Shown in pieces: positions 8,126 to 12,946 of a stretch of 14,898 bases of DNA (its first letter is position 1; each line of letters begins with the position of its first letter). Below the pieces are notes generated by a model, which was not told the origin of the DNA, did no database searches, and saw nothing but the letters and a program-made list of their open reading frames with translations. The DNA lies in the NCBI GenBank assembly GCA_025774615.1, contig JALGVQ010000096.1, positions 1-14,898 of the forward strand, given 5' to 3'. The stretch is from a bacterium (lineage in GTDB: Bacteria; Blakebacterota; Blakebacteria; Blakebacterales; Blakebacteraceae). The translations under genes and the position numbers were made by a program.

Positions 8126-9399
8126 CGTTCACCGAATGGAGAGGTCTATCCCTGGACTCACCCGATCAGGTCCTTCAGGCATTCCGTGAACGATGCGATG
8201 GGATCGATCCGCAGGAGATCGCGCCGGCCATTGCCTGGCAGCCCGACTCCCTCCCGGCGATCGAAGCGGGTGATGAGTCGGCTGACAGGCCGGGTGAATG
8301 GAGAAAGCGCCCCCTTGCCGGTGTCCCTTTCCTCGTCAAGGACCTCTACGACGTGGTCGGCTGGCCGACGAATGCTTCTTCCACGTTCCTCTCCTCGGTA
8401 CGGGGTATCCCTGAGAGTACCTCCCCGCTGGTCAGGCGGCTCTCTACCCTGGGCGCCACGCCGGTGGGCAAGACCCACCTGAATGAATTCGCCTATGGCC
8501 TCTCCGGACGGAATGCTCATTACGGGCATTGCCGTCACCCGCAATTTCCCGGTCGTTTGAGTGGCGGATCGAGCAGTGGATCGGCCTGGGCCGTCAGCAG
8601 GGGGCTCGTCCCGCTGGCGCTCGGCACCGACACCGGCGGATCGGTACGCGTGCCCGCCTCATTCTGCGGCATCTACGGCCTGCGCCTGACCCCCGATGAG
8701 TGGTCCCATGACGGGTGCTTCCCTCTCTCTCCCGGTCTCGATACTGCCGGATGGTTCTGTCGCACCCCTGGAGACATGGTAGAAGTGACCGGCCTCCTGC
8801 TCGATCCGGAGGCCTCAGATGGTGAGCTGCGCGGTGTCACGCTCGAATCGGAAGGTCTCGCCATCGATCCCGACCTCAGCAAGGCCTACAACGCATTCAC
8901 CGGCGGGATCGGTCTGAAGACCGACCAGGAGATCAACCGGGAATACAGGTCGGCAACGGAAGGACTGATCCAGACCTACAGCGTTATCCAGAGCCGGGAG
9001 GCACTCGAGATCCACGAACCGTGGATCGAGGAGTATCGTGATGCATACCAGCCGGTGGTCCTGGAACGGATCGTCAGGGGTCGGGCGTGGAGCCGGAGTG
9101 ATGTCGACGCGGCTGAGACAGGACGGGAACGCCTGCACCGATTCTTCGACCGGCTCTTCGAGGAGCATGAGTTTGCAGTCCTTCCGGCCACCCCCTTCCC
9201 CGCACCCCTGGTGGACCGGATGGGTCAGGAGTCACGACTCTCGATCCTGACCCTCACAGCGCCGGCGAGCATCGGTACCCTGCCGGTATTGACTGTTCCC
9301 GTTTTCCTTGATAGTGGTCTGAGCGGCGGGCTTCAGTTCATCTACCGGGATCCGGCTTCTGATATACCGATCAGACTGCTGAATGAGATTCTGGGGTGA
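8122..9399 (+). CDS. Amidase signature family hydrolase
   Basis: This 425-residue enzyme uses the Ser-cisSer-Lys triad of the amidase signature family. Lys73 lies in [11 protein letters not shown], the cis-serine is Ser150 in [10 protein letters not shown], and the nucleophile is Ser174 in [11 protein letters not shown]. The 24-residue spacing between the two serines is the family norm. The GTG start at 8122 overlaps the TGA of the M20D gene (GTGA). GGAGGAG at 8107-8113, eight bases upstream, supports it and indicates translational coupling. No signal peptide is visible, so it should act in the cytoplasm. It is shorter than GatA and has no GatB or GatC neighbour, so tRNA amidotransferase function is unlikely. 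Deamidation or hydrolysis of a small amide, possibly a product of its operon partner, is inference. Confidence 0.9.
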   Translation: MTFTEWRGLSLDSPDQVLQAFRERCDGIDPQEIAPAIAWQPDSLPAIEAGDESADRPGEWRKRPLAGVPFLVKDLYDVVGWPTNASSTFLSSVRGIPESTSPLVRRLSTLGATPVGKTHLNEFAYGLSGRNAHYGHCRHPQFPGRLSGGSSSGSAWAVSRGLVPLALGTDTGGSVRVPASFCGIYGLRLTPDEWSHDGCFPLSPGLDTAGWFCRTPGDMVEVTGLLLDPEASDGELRGVTLESEGLAIDPDLSKAYNAFTGGIGLKTDQEINREYRSATEGLIQTYSVIQSREALEIHEPWIEEYRDAYQPVVLERIVRGRAWSRSDVDAAETGRERLHRFFDRLFEEHEFAVLPATPFPAPLVDRMGQESRLSILTLTAPASIGTLPVLTVPVFLDSGLSGGLQFIYRDPASDIPIRLLNEILG

Positions 9400-9444
9400 A
9401 GCCGGAGGAACTGATACTGCCAGGTGGATACGACAGGACGAGGT

Positions 9445-10254
9445 TTATGGCGGTGAGATGTAATCTCCGATGATCGAAGTGACTTCCAGATCGTCATATC
9501 CCGAATCCCGGTACCTGATCACCATGTTCCTGTCGAGCACCAGGTTGAGCGGGATGTAATACCCGTCGTATCGTTCCCAGAGTACTCCGTCGTTGTCGTC
9601 CAGGATCGGGAAGGAGAGGCCGAACTGGTCGGCCCAGTCTGCAGCGTCCCCGTCTATCATCATGCCGATGATCCGGAATCCCTGGTCTCTGTAATCGCTG
9701 AAAAGATCTTCAAGGAGTGAGGCCTCACTCTGACATGGTCCTCACCACGACGCCGCGAAATTAAGCAGGATGACATTACCTTCGTATGAGTAGAGGGAGA
9801 TCATGGCGTTGTTCTGATTCCGCGCCGAAAAATTCTCTGCGATATTGCCGACGTTGATCCCATAGATCTTGAACCTGATGGAGAGTGAAGGGTCGGAGGA
9901 TCCCTGCCCGTTTATCGCGTGTACCCGGAATGAATAATTCTCGTTCGGATCGACTTCAGTCACCGTGAAGGTCGTGATATCTGCTTCGACGGAGATGTGG
10001 TCCTGGAATCCCTCCGGACCGGGTGGATTCAGTTCAATCACGAATCCTGTTTCATCATCAGAATTGTCGACCCAGTTCAGGACGATACTGCTCACACTGC
10101 CGGCTTCAGCCCTGAGAGTGTGTGGTGGATCGGGAACATCGGGACCGGTTGTTCCATTGCATCCGGTCAACCCCAGGTACCCGGCAAGGGAGAACAGCAG
10201 CATGCTGGCGAGGCCGGCTGCCCGGATAGTGTGTCGTCGTTTTGATCCTGCCAT
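9445..10254 (-). CDS. FN3-thioredoxin lipoprotein, probable selenoprotein (UGA at residue 171)
   Basis: The frame runs 269 residues if the UGA at 9742-9744 is read through. Order: a lipoprotein signal with basic start and lipobox GLTGC (Cys32); a fibronectin type III domain (about 41-130, with SIVLNWVDNSDDETGFVIEL); and an AhpC/TlpA-type thioredoxin domain (about 135-269). That domain begins VGNIAENFSARN and the core strand is VILLNFAASW. The UGA then falls exactly where the first redox cysteine belongs, giving W-U-G-P-C with Cys174 intact. The remaining domain is normal in the same frame, with cis-proline Pro235 in YIPLNLVLDRN. The start at 10254 has GGGGGGAG eight bases upstream. The product should be anchored in the membrane, with its redox domain in the periplasm or at the surface. 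Alternatives are a nonsense mutation or a base-call error. SelA, SelB, SelC and SelD genes lie outside the window. Confidence 0.75.
9710..9733 (-). promoter_or_regulatory. Candidate bacterial SECIS hairpin
   Basis: The RNA from 9730 down to 9715 reads GAGTGAGGCCTCACTC: a perfect 6-bp stem with the tetraloop GGCC. Three more pairs (TCA with TGA) can extend it after a two-base bulge. The first loop G is the 18th base after the UGA. Bacterial SECIS elements, as known from published surveys, are small stem-loops with a G among the first loop bases about 16-37 nt after the UGA, and this fits near the lower limit. The element lies within the coding sequence, as expected in bacteria. Confidence 0.55.
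9742..9744 (-). other. In-frame UGA, proposed selenocysteine codon
   Basis: On the minus strand TGG TGA GGA CCA TGT reads W-stop-G-P-C, so the UGA replaces the Cys of a WCGPC redox site. Coding continues in the same frame for 98 more residues of thioredoxin fold. Other genes here (274-693, 6791-8125, 8122-9399) use UGA as a true stop, so a global code change does not explain it. Confidence 0.75.
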
Positions 10255-10262
10255 ACCGGCAT

Positions 10263-10270
10263 CTCCCCCC
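10263..10270 (-). promoter_or_regulatory. Ribosome binding site of the FN3-thioredoxin gene
   Basis: GGGGGGAG on the minus strand lies 8 nt upstream of the ATG at 10254. It sits inside the longer frame from a GTG at 10299 and decides for the later start, which also puts the basic signal residues (SKRRH) near the N-terminus. Confidence 0.7.
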
Positions 10271-10289
10271 TGTTTCCCGGTATATCGAT

Positions 10290-10334
10290 TCACAGACACG
10301 GATCACAGAATGACCCGGATCACAAGATATCACA
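10290..10334 (-). promoter_or_regulatory. Four TGTGA repeats upstream of the candidate selenoprotein
   Basis: On the minus strand TGTGA occurs four times in 45 bp (10334-10330, 10324-10320, 10307-10303 and 10294-10290). Two copies belong to a 9-bp direct repeat TGTGATCCG spaced by 17 bp. They lie 36-80 bp upstream of the start codon, all on one strand. TGTGA is the CRP/FNR-family half-site, but no inverted partner is evident, so the binding protein is unknown. I found no convincing promoter hexamers for this gene. Confidence 0.3.
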
Positions 10335-10356
10335 CGCTCATGGAATATCCGACTAT

Positions 10357-10369
10357 TTAGGTCTCCTAA
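10357..10369. promoter_or_regulatory. Small inverted repeat, possible operator
   Basis: TTAGGTCTCCTAA is a 5-bp inverted repeat with a 3-bp centre, just upstream of the proposed -35 box at 10375 in a divergent intergenic region. It could bind a dimeric regulator. It is short enough to occur by chance. Confidence 0.2.
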
Positions 10370-10374
10370 TTCTC

Positions 10375-10403
10375 TTTACACCCGATCAGAACCTTTGTAC
10401 CAT
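10375..10403 (+). promoter_or_regulatory. Sigma70-like promoter for the 10447 gene
   Basis: TTTACA at 10375-10380 and TACCAT at 10398-10403 are separated by 17 bp and match the -35 and -10 consensus at five and four of six positions. Transcription would begin near 10410. This favours the start at 10447 over the ATG at 10402, which overlaps the -10 box. Confidence 0.4.
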
Positions 10404-10446
10404 GATTTCTGCGAAGAAGCCCACCTTATACCATGCGAGTATAAAG

Positions 10447-10969
10447 ATGAAGAGAACATTCCACCCTGCTCTTGCCGCTCTGTTCCTTCTGTTCTTCACC
10501 CTCGGCATGTCATCACCGGTGCAGGATGGCTTCGGGGAGGGATCAACAGCCCCGGAGTTCGAGATCACCCGAGAATGCTCCAGCTTTCATCGTCTTCTGG
10601 AAAGAGAGCTGTCCGAGCAATCGGCGCGCTGCTCCTCTCTTCAAAGCCATCAAGGATGCGTATGGTGAAAAGGTGAACCTGATCGGGGTGGTGACGGCTC
10701 CTCCGGAGAGGATCTCCGACTGGGCCGAGCAGTTCGAGACCAACTACCCGCTCCTCCCGAACAGCGACAAGTCATTGATCAGGGATTACGACCTCTCCCG
10801 TTCGATCACGACCTTTCAGATCGGGACCAACGGCAAGATCACCACGATCTTCGCCGGGTTCGGGTATGACGCCTTGAGCGCCCTGAACAAGGCGATGGCT
10901 GAAGCGGCCGGTGTCGACGTCGCCGAGGTCGACCTCAGCAGCGCACCCACCCGCACGACCTACGGCTGA
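10447..10969 (+). pseudogene. Frameshifted, shortened thioredoxin-like exported protein
   Basis: The N-terminal part (MKRTFHPALAALFLLFF, then GSTAPEFEIT) is a signal peptide and the start of a TlpA/ResA-like domain. It runs in the frame of the ATG at 10447 until about 10570. The rest (ENAPAFIVFWKESCPSNRRA to SAPTRTTYG) continues in the +1 frame to TGA at 10967-10969. Only about 15 residues separate the APEF and IVFW landmarks, where relatives have roughly 28, so an internal deletion that also shifted the frame is the simplest reading. The redox site is CPSN instead of CxxC, and the usual cis-proline segment reads SITTF. Both changes suggest lost or altered thiol chemistry. It is divergent from the FN3-thioredoxin gene, 192 bp away. 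Alternatives are an assembly error or +1 frameshifting near ACC CGA (10567-10572). A strong terminator follows. Confidence 0.6.
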
Positions 10970-10982
10970 GCATTCTGATTCA

Positions 10983-11001
10983 GCTCCCCGGTCAGGGGAG
11001 C
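10983..11001 (+). repeat. Stem-loop after the frameshifted gene
   Basis: GCTCCCC (10983-10989) pairs perfectly with GGGGAGC (10995-11001) around GGTCA. It lies 13 nt after the stop codon and just before the intrinsic terminator, with no T-run of its own. It may protect the 3' end or assist termination. Confidence 0.5.
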
Positions 11002-11008
11002 AACGGAC

Positions 11009-11042
11009 AGAGCCCGGTTCAGACGAGTCGGGCTCTTTTTTT
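11009..11042 (+). terminator. Intrinsic terminator
   Basis: AGAGCCCG (11009-11016) pairs with CGGGCTCT (11029-11036) around a 12-nt loop and runs directly into a T-tract ending at 11042. This is a canonical rho-independent terminator for the plus-strand gene ending at 10969. It abuts the stop codon of the convergent minus-strand gene, for which it lacks a T-tract. Confidence 0.85.
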
Positions 11043-11643
11043 ACCCATTTCTGAGAGTATCGAGAGTAATCGGAAAGCCCACGATCGCGTTGATGGATCT
11101 GGTCGCCAGACTCATGCTTAACCCCAAATTGATCTGGTTGCCACGGTGATATACGCCCAGCAGAAGATCGAACAGATAGCGCTGCTTCATCCTGTCCAGC
11201 AGGTGGTAGATATCATGCCCCTCATCCATGCCCTCATCGTAGTACTTTCTGTATCTCCGTTCCCTCACGATCCCGATACCTGTCATAAGGACAGCATTGC
11301 GCACTCTCTGATGAAACGCGAATCCACCGTAAACCCCCAGATACTGTTCCCGACCGTATCCCATGAATGTACTCTGCATGGACGATTCGGCGTTGACTGC
11401 GCTCCAGGAGACCCGTTCACCCTCAGGTCCGATAGCTGAGACTCGAAATCCCGTGAAGAGGCCCTCCTTCCCCCAGTTCACCACCTGCAATCCCACTGTA
11501 CCATCGTGATCACCGATGATCAGCAGATCGGCCTGCCTGTGCAGCGGCACATTCGGCCCCTGAGCCATTACAGAACCGCCGGGTGTGAGCATACCCGGCA
11601 CGGTCCCACAGAAAAGCAGTACACCGATAACTACATTCTTCAC
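11041..11643 (-). CDS. Exported protein of unknown function, possibly beta-barrel-like
   Basis: This 200-residue protein belongs to no family I recognise. The GTG at 11643 overlaps the previous gene's TGA (GTGA) and has GGAGG five bases upstream. That gives a good signal peptide: VKN, the hydrophobic VVIGVLLFCGTVPGML, then MAQ. An ATG at 11658 would add five residues without a properly spaced site. The mature part is rich in Gly and aromatic residues with alternating hydrophobic stretches (YLGVYGGFAFHQ, FDLLLGVYHRGNQINLGLSM), which suggests beta strands, perhaps a small outer-membrane barrel. A charged segment (RERRYRKYYDEGMDEGHD) could be an exposed loop. It is the last gene of a three-gene set after a Nudix hydrolase and another exported protein, so the two exported proteins may act together; that is inference. 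Confidence 0.7.
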   Translation of the reverse strand: MKNVVIGVLLFCGTVPGMLTPGGSVMAQGPNVPLHRQADLLIIGDHDGTVGLQVVNWGKEGLFTGFRVSAIGPEGERVSWSAVNAESSMQSTFMGYGREQYLGVYGGFAFHQRVRNAVLMTGIGIVRERRYRKYYDEGMDEGHDIYHLLDRMKQRYLFDLLLGVYHRGNQINLGLSMSLATRSINAIVGFPITLDTLRNG

Positions 11644-12236
11644 TGAGACCTCCGCCATGCTCCGGACGACCGATCGAATCGCCTGGTGAGTGGTGAGAGG
11701 CGTTGATGAACTTCCATCTCGATCTGAGTGAACGCTTCGAGGATGGGGACGGGATCATCGGAATCTCTCCCCCGATCCGCTTTCCTCATCAAAGCACCCC
11801 ACTGTTGAAGATCACTGGAGGTGATTATTCGAACAGCATTGTTCTTGGCCCATTCGGCAGCGATCAGTCTGCCCAGTACATTCATCCGTCCGATCAGCTC
11901 GTCATTGTGGGATTCCACTGGCAGATACCCCAGGATCCGGCCGCACTGATCGGTCCATCCCCGGGCCAGAAGATTGCCGTTATAGAAGGTCTGTACCCAG
12001 CCCCGGTATCGTTCCCATCGCTGGCGGGAGCGGTTGGCATGATCGATCTCGTATCGCATTCGGAAGTGTTCGCTGACCGGCGAGTAGAAGATTCCGGCAG
12101 AATCAGGGATGACATGTGACCAGGTGGTGAGAATGCGAACCTGATCGCCCTGTATGGCCTGGTGCACAGATTGTTCTGGTCGGGTCCCCGGTATGAGCAC
12201 TGAAATGATCAGGAGGAGAGCGGCCGGGGAGTTCAT
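11640..12236 (-). CDS. Exported protein of unknown function
   Basis: This 198-residue protein matches no family I know. The first 17 residues or so (MNSPAALLLIISVLIPG) are hydrophobic and look like a signal peptide, although without a clear basic start. The remainder is soluble, with many Arg and Trp residues (RSRQRWERYRGW, QQWGALMRKADRGRD) and a stretch FYNGNLLARGWTDQCGRILGYLP that could be beta strands. A helical C-terminal part follows. The only mature cysteine is in TDQCGR. It starts 4 nt after the Nudix gene stop, with AGGA eight bases ahead of the ATG, and its own stop overlaps the next gene (GTGA). Tight spacing implies cotranscription of all three. No catalytic motif is evident. Confidence 0.7.
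   Translation of the reverse strand: MNSPAALLLIISVLIPGTRPEQSVHQAIQGDQVRILTTWSHVIPDSAGIFYSPVSEHFRMRYEIDHANRSRQRWERYRGWVQTFYNGNLLARGWTDQCGRILGYLPVESHNDELIGRMNVLGRLIAAEWAKNNAVRIITSSDLQQWGALMRKADRGRDSDDPVPILEAFTQIEMEVHQRLSPLTRRFDRSSGAWRRSQ
11649..11653 (-). promoter_or_regulatory. Ribosome binding site supporting the GTG start at 11643
   Basis: GGAGG on the minus strand lies 5 nt upstream of the GTG at 11643 and inside the end of the preceding gene. It is in frame-overlap position for translational coupling and argues against the ATG at 11658. Confidence 0.65.
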
Positions 12237-12240
12237 CTCG

Positions 12241-12819
12241 CTATTCCTGACGCACCATCTTGAGGAAGGGGGATATGATTCGTTCCGTCATCCCCCAGAC
12301 GAAATGCGAGCCAAGGCGATATCCGCTTGCCGTGATCCTGAAATCTTTGATCACGATCTCTTCCAGAGCACGGGCAACGGGGAGGGTATGCAGAGGAACC
12401 CAGATATGGAGTGCAACCTCATCATTATCCAGTACTACCGTCGGCCTGGAGGGCAGGATAAACACGAATGGACGGACCAGGATCGGCGGCAGGTGTGGAC
12501 TTGACGGGCTCAGGTCGTCGAGTTCCCCTATTAACTCGGCTGAACCCAGATCGACAGATGTTTCCTCCCTTGTTTCCCGAATGGCAGTCTGACGCAGATC
12601 ATCATCTTCAGCATCCCTGCGGCCACCCGGCATGGCCATCTGACCCGACCACGGGTCATCATCCCGCTCGGTGCGTTTGATGAGGAGCATTTCCAGCCCC
12701 TCATCGACGGGAACCAGCACGAGGGCGACGGCCGCCTGGATCCTGCCGTCAGGATCGGCACGCTTTGGCTGGTATCCCGAGAGGGTCGCACGGATGATAT
12801 CGATCATGATCCGGTTCAT
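12241..12819 (-). CDS. Nudix hydrolase, CoA pyrophosphatase (NudL)-like
   Basis: This 192-residue Nudix hydrolase should cleave a nucleoside diphosphate linked to another group. The Nudix box spans about 65-88: PGGRRD, then IRETREETSVDL with the metal-binding REXXEE at Arg81-Glu86. The upstream context (MLLIKRTERDDDPWSGQMAMPGG) and the wider spacing within the box resemble NudL-type CoA pyrophosphatases and their DDDPWSG relatives, not MutT. No signal is present, so it is cytoplasmic. The ATG at 12819 is chosen because homology starts just after it. The frame extends upstream to 13170 but overlaps the divergent TlpA gene and has no Nudix features there. It is the first gene of a minus-strand set with two exported proteins. 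The substrate assignment is family inference. Confidence 0.82.
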   Translation of the reverse strand: MNRIMIDIIRATLSGYQPKRADPDGRIQAAVALVLVPVDEGLEMLLIKRTERDDDPWSGQMAMPGGRRDAEDDDLRQTAIRETREETSVDLGSAELIGELDDLSPSSPHLPPILVRPFVFILPSRPTVVLDNDEVALHIWVPLHTLPVARALEEIVIKDFRITASGYRLGSHFVWGMTERIISPFLKMVRQE

Positions 12820-12836
12820 ATGTCCATCACGGGTGG

Positions 12837-12866
12837 TTGATATCGATTTCGTCTGTAGACTATACC
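12837..12866 (+). promoter_or_regulatory. Candidate promoter for the TlpA-barrel gene
   Basis: TTGATA (12837-12842) and TATACC (12861-12866) are 18 bp apart in the divergent region between the Nudix and TlpA-barrel genes, matching the -35 well and the -10 moderately. On the opposite strand the overlapping TATAGT (12864-12859) could serve as a -10 for the Nudix set, but it lacks a clear -35. Confidence 0.35.
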
Positions 12867-12946
12867 CCGCTTCCCTCACTAAGGGGAGAGGAGATATGTT
12901 CGCAGGGCTTGAGAGAGCACCCGGCTGAAGGTGGTGATCGTCAGTG

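Noticed and set aside
9742-9744. UGA reassigned to an amino acid throughout the genome
   Set aside because: Several clear genes in the window end at UGA with overlaps or spacing that fit true stops, for example the OsmC-like gene, the M20D gene and the amidase.
10564-10578. Programmed +1 frameshift joining the two halves of the thioredoxin-like gene
   Set aside because: There is no recognised slippery site with a stop codon or stimulatory structure. The missing fold segment and degraded motifs point to mutation or assembly error.
11009-11042. Bidirectional terminator also serving the minus-strand gene
   Set aside because: On the minus strand the stem is preceded by A residues and not followed by a T-tract, so only the plus-strand direction is supported.
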